From Paludibacter sp. UBA5753 (GTDB lineage Bacteria; Bacteroidota; Bacteroidia; Bacteroidales; Paludibacteraceae), in assembly GCA_002427615.1 (NCBI GenBank), contig DIFH01000137.1, forward strand, positions 47,508-79,689: a stretch of 32,182 nt of DNA. The letters are read 5' to 3'. Every line of letters begins with the position of its first letter. The first letter of the stretch is position 1. Below are positions 14,308 through 22,716 of this stretch, one piece after another. The notes beneath the pieces are model-generated. The model saw only the letters and a list, made by a program, of their open reading frames with translations. It did no database searches and was not told the origin of the DNA. The translations under genes and the position numbers were made by a program.

Positions 14308-16299
14308 TCAGGAGTTAGAGGTTCTTTTTAGTCTTTCTATCAATTCATTTCCCAGTTCAGTTTTAGTTTTAATATGGTTAAGCACTTCAAGCACAAAAGG
14401 ATTACTTTCGAAACTTCCACGTACCGATTCAAAATCCAGATGTTTTTGCTCTTCATTCCCATCGACCCCAAAACCGGTTTTAGCATTCAGATTAAACTCC
14501 TTTTTAGCATCTTCATATATCAACTGATCGAGTTTCACTACTGAAGTTTTCCAAAGTTCCACCAGGCTTACGACATCATCGTAAGTAATTTGTTCGATAG
14601 TTTTATTCCAATATTTCAAGAGTTTATCCAACGCCCATGTCCATTCGTAATTGTAATACTGATGATGCATTTCTTCAAACTGGTTTTGTATTCCAGTCAG
14701 GTCGAGTTCGTTTTGTTCAATAGCAGTAAGCAGTGTATCAATTACTTTTTTGGGAGCTATTAAACCGGACAAATCTATCCACTCGCCAACGCCTTTTTCG
14801 GTATCGGGCTGTAAACGGGTTCTGAGCTCGTCGATATTTGTGAATTTAATATTTTTAAGTCGACTTATTAACGAATTGCCCAGAAATTTATTAATCGCAA
14901 TATTGTAAAGTTCGATACCTTTATTCAGCGAAGAATTTCTTATACTGCAATTTTGATAAGAGTAAACATCTGTCGTTTCACCGGCTATTTGTTGCAGATT
15001 TTTTAAAACCTCAACCCCTTTCATCATTTTATGAATAGAATAAGGACTTAGCAAGTTAAAATTGATAGGATCAAGTTTTCGATTGTCTTTACGGTTATCA
15101 CGCTTTGGCCACTTTTGGGCATCACGTATGGTTCCCACGCTTCGTAAGTTTACGCCGGGCACCAAAAAGCTCTCCGTTGCATTTTCAATCAAGTAGGAAA
15201 ATGGTAAATCGGAAGTGTCGGAATGTTTATAATGACGACCCATAACCAAGGTAAAGGCTCCGATTTTTGCAGGCCAAAGCAAATATGAATCGCTGGTTGT
15301 TTTTGATCCGCGTTCGCACAATCCCTGATGGATAGGTCCCAACTTGTACATGTGATTACTCTGGTTCGAGCCACTGCCTGCATTTAGAAACGAAAACATC
15401 CCTGCAATCAGCAAAGTAGATTTATGATGCGAAACGGTGTACGGACCTGCAAAAATAGCAGTTGCTTCGCCGTGCATACCCTGACAGTTGGAGAAGAACA
15501 ACGAATCAAGCGCAGAATAATGTTTGCCAAGAATACAACCCTGTCCGATAAAACAACGCGAAACTAAAGTAGAATCGGTAACAGAAACTCCTGAACTCAA
15601 AATAAAATCATTACATTTTACGCCTGAACCGATAATTACAGGAGCTTGCTCATTGCTGTTTATTGTTCCGTTTTCGAGTAGCGATGCGCCTTCGATTACA
15701 GCAAAATCACCTACTTTTACATTTTTTAAGCTACCGCAATTTATAATGCGAACATCTTTCCCTATATATCCTTCTTCCGACTTTACAGAATGTGCATAAT
15801 TATCAATCAGTTGTTGTAAGTTCTGGATTAATAGCGGACGATGACGATAAAGGGTAAGAATGTATGCCAACGGAGCCGACAACCAGTCAAAAATTGGTAT
15901 TTCACGGCCTCCACCTTCATTCATTACCGGAACTTTTACGCCATTACCGAAGGATGAAACACCATCGACCAATATTAAATTAACGTTCTCGATGTACGTT
16001 CCTTCGTCAATTCTGTAATTAGCGATATAATTGTCAATTTTATCAATATAGACATCATTCTCTATTATGCAATTATGTAAACAACAGTTATTTATACCGG
16101 CATGTTTTTTAAAACCACCGGGTCGATTAAATACTTTATTGAAAGATCCTAACTTTACATTTCCGGAAAAATGTACATTCGACAAATAAGTTGGCGAGAA
16201 ATCATTAGCCACTTCTACATTTTGCCACGACTCTGCAGAGCAACCATAAACGGTCAGTGTGGCAATTTCTTTCTCGGTTAATTGACGGTGTTTTGACAT
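14308..16299 (-). CDS. DUF4954 family protein, probable left-handed beta-helix
   Basis: The 663-residue protein matches DUF4954, a family I know mainly from Bacteroidota and spirochaetes. Residues about 50-380 contain many short hexad-like turns with Asn, Gly and hydrophobic positions (YIGKDVRIINCGSLKNVKVG, DFAVIEGASLLENGTI, VIIGSGVKCNDFILSSGVSV), the pattern of left-handed beta-helices found in sugar-nucleotide acyltransferases and pyrophosphorylases. A conserved-looking block MHGEATAIFAGPYTVSHHKS and LGPIHQGLCERGS follows. The C-terminal 250 residues are helical and charged. No signal peptide, so cytoplasmic. The helix fold suggests an acyl- or nucleotidyltransferase role on a sugar, which is inference only. 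The start at 16299 is the only good one. Monocistronic; no clear promoter box. Start-codon sequence ACATAAGTTATTTG is repeated just upstream. Confidence 0.85.
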   Translation of the reverse strand: MSKHRQLTEKEIATLTVYGCSAESWQNVEVANDFSPTYLSNVHFSGNVKLGSFNKVFNRPGGFKKHAGINNCCLHNCIIENDVYIDKIDNYIANYRIDEGTYIENVNLILVDGVSSFGNGVKVPVMNEGGGREIPIFDWLSAPLAYILTLYRHRPLLIQNLQQLIDNYAHSVKSEEGYIGKDVRIINCGSLKNVKVGDFAVIEGASLLENGTINSNEQAPVIIGSGVKCNDFILSSGVSVTDSTLVSRCFIGQGCILGKHYSALDSLFFSNCQGMHGEATAIFAGPYTVSHHKSTLLIAGMFSFLNAGSGSNQSNHMYKLGPIHQGLCERGSKTTSDSYLLWPAKIGAFTLVMGRHYKHSDTSDLPFSYLIENATESFLVPGVNLRSVGTIRDAQKWPKRDNRKDNRKLDPINFNLLSPYSIHKMMKGVEVLKNLQQIAGETTDVYSYQNCSIRNSSLNKGIELYNIAINKFLGNSLISRLKNIKFTNIDELRTRLQPDTEKGVGEWIDLSGLIAPKKVIDTLLTAIEQNELDLTGIQNQFEEMHHQYYNYEWTWALDKLLKYWNKTIEQITYDDVVSLVELWKTSVVKLDQLIYEDAKKEFNLNAKTGFGVDGNEEQKHLDFESVRGSFESNPFVLEVLNHIKTKTELGNELIERLKRTSNS

Positions 16300-16484
16300 A
16301 AGTTATTTGATTTATTGATTATTACATAAGTTATTTGGTGTAATCAGTTTAGTAAAGTTAAATAAGTTGATAAAGTGGCTATGAATTATGAAAACCAAGC
16401 ATGGTTGCAAATAGTAACTACCAACAACTTTAGAATATTTAAACAAATTCAGCAGATAATGAACCTGAACATCGACCAAAGGAT

Positions 16485-17681
16485 TTAATCTTCATATTTC
16501 TGAAACAGAAAGTCATTATACGGATAACGTTCAACATGGATGGCTTTTATTTTTTCATACATCAGGGCTTTCAGCTGATCTATGTTTTCTTTTTCACGGG
16601 CAGAAATAAAAATACAATTGTCATGCATTTTCGACATCCAGGTTCTTTTCAACTCATCCAAACTGATGTTTTCACGTTTTACGGGAGAAAGATCATCCTC
16701 ATCTTTGTGAACATAACTAAATGCATCAATTTTATTAAACACCAAAATAGTCGGTTTATCTCTCGGGTCAATTTCTTTAAGGGTTTGGTTAACAACATCG
16801 AGCTGTTCTTCAAAGTTAGGGTGCGAAACATCTACTACGTGTATCAGCAGGTCGGCTTCGCGCACTTCGTCGAGAGTTGATTTGAACGATTGCACTAAAT
16901 GATGCGGTAGTTTACGAATAAACCCGACCGTATCCGAGAGCAAAAATGGCAAATTATCAATTATTACTTTACGTACAGTGGTATCGAGGGTCGCAAAAAG
17001 TTTGTTTTCGGCAAATACCTCCGATTTACTCAACAGGTTCATCATCGTCGATTTTCCCACATTTGTATATCCGACCAAGGCTACGCGAACCATTTTTCCT
17101 CTGTTTTTTCGTTGCGTAGACATCTGTTGATCAATGTCTTTCAGGTTTTGTTTCAACAACGAGATTTTGGTAAGAATAATCCGCCGGTCGGTTTCAATCT
17201 GTGTTTCACCGGGTCCTCGCATACCGATACCGCCTTGTTGACGTTCGAGATGAGTCCACAAACGGGTCAGCCGTGGAAGCATATATTGCAGCTGCGCCAG
17301 TTCCACCTGTGTTTTGGCATTGGCAGTTTGAGCCCGTTTGGCAAAAATATCGAGAATCAGGTTTGTTCGGTCAAGAATCAGTACTGACAGCTCCTTTTCG
17401 ATATTACGCAACTGTTTAGGAGACAATTCATCATCGAAAATGACTAATCCAATGTCACTTTCATCGATGTAGCTTTTAATTTCCTGCAGTTTTCCGGGCC
17501 CGACAAAGGTTTTAGGGTTCGGGTAATCAATTCGCTGGAAAAAAAGTTTTTCGGGAGTTGCACCTGCCGTATCAGCCAGGAAAGCCAATTCGTCGAGGTA
17601 TTCACGTGCCCGTTCCTCATTCTGATTTGGAGTAATGAGCCCCACCAAAACGGCTTTTTCCCGATATATTTCTGTCTTCAT
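16485..17681 (-). CDS. hflX: HflX, ribosome-associated GTPase
   Basis: The 398-residue GTPase binds the 50S subunit and splits stalled or hibernating ribosomes, mostly under heat stress. The N-terminal HflX domain shows KTFVGPGKLQEI (57-68), LSPKQLRNIEKEL and the family block RGPGETQIETDRR (155-167), preceded by a coiled linker. The GTPase domain has G1 GYTNVGKST (204-212), G2 TLDTT, G3 DTVGF (250-254) and G4 NKID (316-319). The start at 17681 begins MKTEIYREKA, at the usual N-terminus; the upstream GTG- or ATG-type extension of 12 residues in the same frame would run through the terminator at 17695-17725 and is rejected. It follows tonB on the minus strand, but a terminator lies between them and its T-tract ends 10 bases before this ATG. 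Confidence 0.95.
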   Translation of the reverse strand: MKTEIYREKAVLVGLITPNQNEERAREYLDELAFLADTAGATPEKLFFQRIDYPNPKTFVGPGKLQEIKSYIDESDIGLVIFDDELSPKQLRNIEKELSVLILDRTNLILDIFAKRAQTANAKTQVELAQLQYMLPRLTRLWTHLERQQGGIGMRGPGETQIETDRRIILTKISLLKQNLKDIDQQMSTQRKNRGKMVRVALVGYTNVGKSTMMNLLSKSEVFAENKLFATLDTTVRKVIIDNLPFLLSDTVGFIRKLPHHLVQSFKSTLDEVREADLLIHVVDVSHPNFEEQLDVVNQTLKEIDPRDKPTILVFNKIDAFSYVHKDEDDLSPVKRENISLDELKRTWMSKMHDNCIFISAREKENIDQLKALMYEKIKAIHVERYPYNDFLFQKYED

Positions 17682-17694
17682 ATAAATTATTAAA

Positions 17695-17725
17695 AAAACC
17701 GTTTGGTAGATACCCAAACGGTTTT
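17695..17725 (-). terminator. Terminator between tonB and hflX
   Basis: Perfect 12-bp stem AAAACCGTTTGG (17695-17706) / CCAAACGGTTTT (17714-17725) with a 7-base loop. On the minus strand it is followed by a run of seven T. It lies 60 bases after the tonB stop and directly before the hflX start, so it also sits in any leader that reaches hflX from upstream. Confidence 0.88.
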
Positions 17726-17785
17726 AGATGAATCATTTTCGATGTATATACGATTGACCGTTGGTACAACCGACATTGAATCCTG

Positions 17786-18463
17786 TTATTGTAATTTGAA
17801 GTTAACAGGCAGCGTATATTTTACGCGCACCGGTTTACCGCGTTGCTGTCCCGGACTCCATTTTGGCATTGATTTAATAACGCGTATCGCTTCTTTATCC
17901 AAACTTGGGTCAACACTACGTACCACCTCAACATCAACAATTGAACCGTCTCTGTTTACTACAAACTGACAAATTACGCGTCCTTGTACACCGTTTTCCT
18001 GGGCAATTACAGGGTATTTTACATTATCACTTAAGAACTTGAACAACGCAGCATCGCCTCCGGGGAAAGAAGGCATTTTTTCTACAACCTGGAAGATAAC
18101 CTGATCTTCTTCTTCGGTAATCGGGGCTGAAACAGGCGCATTGATTACAACAGCTTTATCTTTATCATCTTCAGTATTTATCTCAACTTCTGCCACTTGC
18201 ACATCGTTTTCCACAACATTGATAATTTCTACAATTTCGGGAGCAGGAGGAGGTGGCGGCGGTGGTAATTCCTGGGCTGTTTGCACAATTTCAATTTCTT
18301 CTTCGGAAAGCAAACTTGTGTCAACAACATCGTAAATTGTAACTTCCTTATCTGTCCATTCAAATGCAATGTAAATCAATGATAAAACCATAACAAGCCC
18401 CATCAGTATGAAGAGCGTTTTTTTGTCTTCAAGAGAAGCTTTTGGTGATTTTTTTACGTCCAT
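17786..18463 (-). CDS. tonB: TonB, energy transducer for outer-membrane transport
   Basis: The 225-residue protein couples the inner-membrane proton gradient to TonB-dependent outer-membrane receptors. A short cytoplasmic N-terminus is followed by one transmembrane helix at about 15-34, a seven-proline run (67-73) and an acidic periplasmic spacer. The C-terminal TonB domain is clear: MPSFPGGDAALFKFLSDN, YPVIAQENGVQGRVICQFVV, DGSIVDVEVV, LDKEAIRVIKSMPKWSPG and KPVRVKYTLPVNF, the Bacteroidota-type ending. No exbB or exbD is adjacent, so those partners must be elsewhere, as is common for extra TonB copies in this phylum. It is transcribed divergently from porQ, and a terminator follows. Confidence 0.93.
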   Translation of the reverse strand: MDVKKSPKASLEDKKTLFILMGLVMVLSLIYIAFEWTDKEVTIYDVVDTSLLSEEEIEIVQTAQELPPPPPPPAPEIVEIINVVENDVQVAEVEINTEDDKDKAVVINAPVSAPITEEEDQVIFQVVEKMPSFPGGDAALFKFLSDNVKYPVIAQENGVQGRVICQFVVNRDGSIVDVEVVRSVDPSLDKEAIRVIKSMPKWSPGQQRGKPVRVKYTLPVNFKLQ

Positions 18464-18498
18464 AATTTATGCTTGTTTTAATATATTTTTCTGACGGG

Positions 18499-18506
18499 CA
18501 AATGTA
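18499..18506 (-). promoter_or_regulatory. -7 box of the tonB promoter
   Basis: Read on the minus strand: TACATTTGC, matching TAnnTTTG, 35 bases before the tonB ATG. The 295-base divergent region is very AT-rich; no clear -33 element is found at normal spacing. Confidence 0.5.
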
Positions 18507-18686
18507 ATATTATTTTTTCAAAGTTTATTTGTCAAAACGGAAAAAATTCATTTTTATTTGTCATTTAGTTTAAAGTATTGATTTCTTTTATTTTTTTTAC
18601 GGCAAAATATAATTTTTCGCACTTTTCTCGTTTTTAAAATAATCTCTGAATTGAGTTTCGCATTTTTAAGAATCACTAAAATAGTG

Positions 18687-18694
18687 TATCTTTG
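18687..18694 (+). promoter_or_regulatory. -7 box of the porQ promoter
   Basis: TATCTTTGA on the plus strand, 64 bases before the porQ ATG. Transcription would start near 18701. It may drive the whole porQ-cmk-ispH-pfkA group, as no comparable box precedes the later genes. Confidence 0.5.
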
Positions 18695-18758
18695 ATTTCT
18701 TTTTTTAAAAACTTAACAAAGGCTTAATTTTAGTTCTTTGCAAACATAGCATGTATCA

Positions 18759-19811
18759 ATGTCAAAAAAAATAAAGTTTACCTTTTTATTGCTTATTATA
18801 TATCATATTGTTTTCGCACAAGCAGGTAATTCAGTGTATTCATTCCTTGACTTACCTGTTTCGTCGAGGTTGGCAGCTTTAGGCGGCTCAAACGTTTCGT
18901 TGCGGGACAATGACTTGAATTTTGCTTTTCGAAATCCTGCCATGTTAACCGATGAGACACACAATACATTGGGATTGAATATGGCTAATTATTTGTCCGA
19001 CATTCAATTCGGCTCGGTTATGTATGGACATAATTTTGGAAAAAACAATTATTTTGCCATTGGAATGCAATATGTCGACTACGGCAGCTTTGATGGTAGA
19101 GATGAACTGAATGAATACACCGGACTTTTTACAGCTAAAGATATGGCTTTAAACATTATATATGCCCGTCCTTTAACCGATAAAGTTACGGTTGGAGCTA
19201 CTCTTAAGCCGGTTTATTCAGTTTACGAAGCATATTCGAGTTTTGGGTTGGCCATGGATGCAGGGATCAATTTCAACGATTCATCAAGTTTGTTTTCGGC
19301 AGGACTTGTGTTTCGCAACATGGGAACTCAATTTAACGGATATTACAGCAATGAAGACGGACAACATTTTGAACCGCTCCCCTTCGATATTGAACTTGGC
19401 GTAACCAAAAAACTTACGCATGCTCCATTTAGATTTTCGCTAACCCTGCACAACCTGCAACAATGGAATTTAGATTATCTATCGTTAAATCAAGCCAGTT
19501 CAACTTTACCAACCACTTCCGATACCGATACCGATAATGAAAAAATCGGATTTACAGATATGGCTTTCCGACATTCCATAATCGGGGTTGAATTTGTACC
19601 CGGAAAAAATTTTTACCTGGCAGCATCTTACAATCATCGTCGGCATCAGGAACTTAAGATGCCGGGCTTTAAGAGTACGACCGGTTTTTCTTTCGGCGGA
19701 GGCATAAAGCTTTATAAATTCCAGGTGGGTTTTGGCATGAGTCAATTCCAGGTCGGGAATTATTCGTATCAATTTTCGATTACTACTTCGCTGAACGAAT
19801 TCAGGCTTTAG
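18759..19811 (+). CDS. porQ: PorQ, type IX secretion system-associated outer-membrane protein
   Basis: The 350-residue precursor has a signal peptide (hydrophobic core to about residue 20, cleaved near FAQAG). The mature part is the PorV/FadL-like barrel seen in PorQ: YSFLDLPVSSRLAALGGSNV at the start, FAFRNPAMLTDETHNTLGLN, then repeated strands such as NYFAIGMQYVDYGSFDG and FSAGLVFRNMGTQFNGYY, and an aromatic-rich end YSYQFSITTSLNEFRL. In Porphyromonas gingivalis PorQ is needed for normal type IX secretion and associates with the PorU-PorV-PorZ attachment complex. Its presence suggests that this organism exports proteins by that route. It heads a plus-strand cluster with cmk, ispH and pfkA, an order I recall from other Bacteroidales. 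Confidence 0.9.
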   Translation: MSKKIKFTFLLLIIYHIVFAQAGNSVYSFLDLPVSSRLAALGGSNVSLRDNDLNFAFRNPAMLTDETHNTLGLNMANYLSDIQFGSVMYGHNFGKNNYFAIGMQYVDYGSFDGRDELNEYTGLFTAKDMALNIIYARPLTDKVTVGATLKPVYSVYEAYSSFGLAMDAGINFNDSSSLFSAGLVFRNMGTQFNGYYSNEDGQHFEPLPFDIELGVTKKLTHAPFRFSLTLHNLQQWNLDYLSLNQASSTLPTTSDTDTDNEKIGFTDMAFRHSIIGVEFVPGKNFYLAASYNHRRHQELKMPGFKSTTGFSFGGGIKLYKFQVGFGMSQFQVGNYSYQFSITTSLNEFRL

Positions 19812-19855
19812 TTTGGTTGTTCAGTTAATCGGTTGATTTGAAAAAATAAGAATTG

Positions 19856-20542
19856 ATGAAAAAAATAATCGTCGCAATAGATGGATTTTCGTCGTGCGGG
19901 AAAAGCACGATGGCAAAAGAACTTGCACGCGAAACAGGATACATCTATGTGGATACCGGAGCGATGTATCGCGCCGTTTCTTTGTTTTGCATCCGCAATG
20001 GATGGATGACCGACACAGCAATGGATATAGAATCAATCGAAAAGCACATTACTTCAATCCGGCTTGAATTCAGGACAAATGAACATGGAAAAGCCGAAAT
20101 GTACCTGAACGGAGAAAATGTAGAGCATGAAATCCGCACACTCGAAGTTGCCAACGGCGCAAGCAGGGTCAGTACACTTGGTTCAGTCAGACGCGAACTG
20201 GTTCGCCAACAACAATTAATGGGAAAATCCAAAGGAATAGTCATGGATGGACGGGACATCGGCACGGTGGTTTTCCCCGAAGCCGAATTGAAAATTTTTC
20301 TCACCGCCTCGCCCGAAATAAGAGCGCGACGCCGCATGGACGAAATGGCTGCCCAAGGTAAAATTGTAAGCTACCAGGAGGTACTTGCCAATGTTATCGA
20401 ACGCGACGACAGAGACCAAAACCGTACTGAAAGCCCTCTCCGTAAGGCAGATGATGCTGTTGTCATTGATAATTCAAACCTCACACTTTCAGAACAACAG
20501 GAAATTCTCAGAAATTTATTCATGCAGAAAGTCTTATCCTAA
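19856..20542 (+). CDS. cmk: Cytidylate kinase (CMP/dCMP kinase)
   Basis: The 228-residue kinase transfers phosphate from ATP to CMP or dCMP. It has the P-loop GFSSCGKST (10-18, where many relatives have GPSGSGKST), YVDTGAMYRAV at the CMP-binding region, VMDGRDIGTVVFPEA and a LID with IRARRRMDE. Its length matches the family. I start at the ATG at 19856; the TTG at 19853 would add only one residue. It follows porQ after 44 bases on the same strand and is likely cotranscribed. Confidence 0.94.
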   Translation: MKKIIVAIDGFSSCGKSTMAKELARETGYIYVDTGAMYRAVSLFCIRNGWMTDTAMDIESIEKHITSIRLEFRTNEHGKAEMYLNGENVEHEIRTLEVANGASRVSTLGSVRRELVRQQQLMGKSKGIVMDGRDIGTVVFPEAELKIFLTASPEIRARRRMDEMAAQGKIVSYQEVLANVIERDDRDQNRTESPLRKADDAVVIDNSNLTLSEQQEILRNLFMQKVLS

Positions 20543-20597
20543 CGACATTTACAATTATACCAAATTGAACGATAAACTATTATCTGATTAGTTTGTT

Positions 20598-20616
20598 TGA
20601 TTCTAAAATAGAATCA
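20598..20616. other. Short perfect palindrome in the cmk-ispH gap
   Basis: TGATTCTA-AAA-TAGAATCA, an 8-bp stem with a 3-base loop, in the 190-base gap between cmk and ispH. It has no T-tract after it, so it is a poor terminator. It could be an operator-like site or chance in AT-rich DNA. No TAnnTTTG promoter is seen in this gap. Confidence 0.35.
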
Positions 20617-20732
20617 TCTATCATTCGCCTAATACCCGCAAGTTATCCGATGAATATCAGATACATAACATTTAGTGGCGGATTTAGGTATTCAAATTAT
20701 ATATTGTAAAACAAGAACCACAAACACATCAG

Positions 20733-21611
20733 ATGTTGAATATCGAAATAGATAAGAAATCGGGCTTTTGTTTCGGAGTAGTGAAAGCCATTTCAAAAGC
20801 AGAAGAAGAATTAGCCAAAGGAGAAGTGTTGTACTGCTTGGGTGATATTGTACACAACGAACAGGAAGTTGAACGGCTGACAAAAATGGGCATGATAACC
20901 ATTGACCACGAACAATTTGCTCAGCTTCACAATGCAAAAGTCCTGTTGCGCGCACACGGCGAGCCGCCAAGCACTTATCAGATTGCCAAAGAAAACAAGC
21001 TCACATTGATCGACGCTTCGTGCCCTGTAGTGCTTAAATTGCAGTCGAGAATTAAAAACTCTTACGAAACGTCAACTAAAGACAATACACAAATAGTGAT
21101 TTACGGTCATCACGGACATGCCGAAATTAAAGGGTTGGTAGGACAAACCGATGAAAAAGCCATTGTTATTGAAAACGAAACCGAACTGGATAAAGTTGAT
21201 TTTTCAAAAAATATACGCCTTTTTTCACAAACGACCAAATCGCTCGACGGTTTTAATCATTTAGTAAATACTATTTCAGAATTAACAAAGAACAAAACAA
21301 ACTTTGAATATTCCGATACAATTTGCCGGCAAGTAGCCAATAGAATTCCAAATATTACTACCTTTGCACAACAAAACGATATCGTTGTTTTTGTTAGCGG
21401 AAAGAAAAGTTCGAACGGCAGAGTTTTATACGAACATGCCAAATCAATCAATCCCAATTCATACCTTGTTTCAAACGAAAATGAAATTGCCGGTTTACAT
21501 CTCGATTTGACCAAAAAAATCGGAATCTGCGGTGCGACATCCACACCGCTCTGGCAGATGGAAAAAGTACGAAATAAACTGATTGAATTGAGTGATAACT
21601 TTTCAAAATAA
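20733..21611 (+). CDS. ispH: IspH, HMB-PP reductase of the MEP pathway
   Basis: This 292-residue iron-sulfur enzyme reduces 4-hydroxy-3-methylbut-2-enyl diphosphate to IPP and DMAPP, the last step of the MEP isoprenoid pathway. The three cluster cysteines are Cys13 (SGFCFGV), Cys97 (DASCPVV) and Cys198 (DTICRQV). Substrate-binding His41 (DIVHNE), His75 (RAHGEPP) and Glu131 after GHHGHA are present, as are QTT at 166-168 and the late CGATSTP (the family usually has GASTP). The start is fixed by the N-terminal strand MLNIEIDK just before Cys13. The protein is complete and of normal length. It follows cmk after 190 bases and precedes pfkA by 29 bases. Confidence 0.95.
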   Translation: MLNIEIDKKSGFCFGVVKAISKAEEELAKGEVLYCLGDIVHNEQEVERLTKMGMITIDHEQFAQLHNAKVLLRAHGEPPSTYQIAKENKLTLIDASCPVVLKLQSRIKNSYETSTKDNTQIVIYGHHGHAEIKGLVGQTDEKAIVIENETELDKVDFSKNIRLFSQTTKSLDGFNHLVNTISELTKNKTNFEYSDTICRQVANRIPNITTFAQQNDIVVFVSGKKSSNGRVLYEHAKSINPNSYLVSNENEIAGLHLDLTKKIGICGATSTPLWQMEKVRNKLIELSDNFSK

Positions 21612-21640
21612 AGGTTATTAGTTTATCAAATTTTACAAAA

Positions 21641-22624
21641 ATGGAATACGGAATTAAATGTATTGGATTACTTACTTCAGGAGGCGATGCTCCCGGAATG
21701 AACGCAGCCATCAGATCAGTTACACGCGCTGCAATTTTCAACGGCATAAGAGTCAAAGCTATATATCGTGGCTACAGAGGACTGATTACCGGAGAAATTG
21801 CTGAATTTCAGACACAAAATGTAAGTAATATCATTCAACAGGGAGGAACAATTTTAAAAAGTGCACGTTGCGCCGAATTCCGAACTGTAGAAGGGCGACA
21901 GTTGGCTTACGAAAATATGGTCAAAGAAGAAATCGATGCGCTGGTGGTTATTGGCGGTGATGGAACTTTTACCGGAGCACGCATTTTTGCGCAGGAATAC
22001 AACGTCCCGATTGTAGGGCTTCCCGGAACTATCGATAATGACCTTTACGGAACCGATTCGACTATTGGTTACGACACAGCCCTGAATACCATTATCGATG
22101 CCGTTGACAAAATCCGTGATACGGCAACTTCGCACGAACGCCTTTTCTTTATCGAAGTGATGGGGCGCGACGCCGGATTTCTTGCATTAAACAGCGCATT
22201 AGCTTCGGGAGCTGAAGCTGCCATTATTCCCGAACGTGAAACGAAAGTGGATCAACTGGAAGAATTGATAAGGAACGGATTCCGTAAATCGAAAAACAGC
22301 AGTATAGTTATCGTGGCCGAAAGCGAAATAACGGGCGGCGCCAACGGTCTTGCCCAACGCATGTACAAAGAACATCCTGAATACGATGTCCGTGTAACTA
22401 TTCTCGGACACATCCAACGCGGAGGCTCACCGACCGCTTACGACCGCATCATTGCAAGCCGCATGGGAGTGGCCGCTATCGACGCCTTGCTCGACGAACA
22501 ACGCAGCATTATGATAGGGATTGTGAACAATGAAATTGTACACGTACCATTTACAAAAGCTATCAAAGACGACAAACCCGTAAATGAAAACCTGCTGGGC
22601 GTTTTACAAATTCTATCCATTTAA
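21641..22624 (+). CDS. pfkA: ATP-dependent 6-phosphofructokinase
   Basis: The 327-residue enzyme phosphorylates fructose 6-phosphate at C1 in glycolysis. Motifs in order: LLTSGGDAPGMNAAIR (10-25), GGDGTFTGA (105-113), LPGTIDNDLYGTDSTIGYDT (127-146) with the catalytic Asp132, FIEVMGRDAGFLA and GHIQRGGSPTAYDR. Gly in GGDGT and Gly129 before TIDND are characteristic of ATP-dependent enzymes, since PPi-dependent ones have Asp and Lys there. Length fits the allosteric bacterial PfkA type. It ends 49 bases before a terminator-like hairpin. Confidence 0.95.
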   Translation: MEYGIKCIGLLTSGGDAPGMNAAIRSVTRAAIFNGIRVKAIYRGYRGLITGEIAEFQTQNVSNIIQQGGTILKSARCAEFRTVEGRQLAYENMVKEEIDALVVIGGDGTFTGARIFAQEYNVPIVGLPGTIDNDLYGTDSTIGYDTALNTIIDAVDKIRDTATSHERLFFIEVMGRDAGFLALNSALASGAEAAIIPERETKVDQLEELIRNGFRKSKNSSIVIVAESEITGGANGLAQRMYKEHPEYDVRVTILGHIQRGGSPTAYDRIIASRMGVAAIDALLDEQRSIMIGIVNNEIVHVPFTKAIKDDKPVNENLLGVLQILSI

Positions 22625-22673
22625 ACAACAAACCATTAAAGTCGACTACGACCTAGTAAAAACTTAAAAACCT

Positions 22674-22710
22674 GCCTCCATTTACCCGATCAGGATAAAG
22701 GAGGCTTTTT
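22674..22710 (+). terminator. Terminator-like hairpin after pfkA, immediately before the phosphatase gene
   Basis: Stem GCCTCC (22674-22679) / GGAGGC (22700-22705) with a 20-base loop, followed by TTTTT. It begins 49 bases after the pfkA stop and ends 6 bases before the phosphatase ATG at 22717. The right arm contains GGAGG, which lies about 12 bases before the ATG. Confidence 0.6.
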
Positions 22711-22716
22711 ATATCT

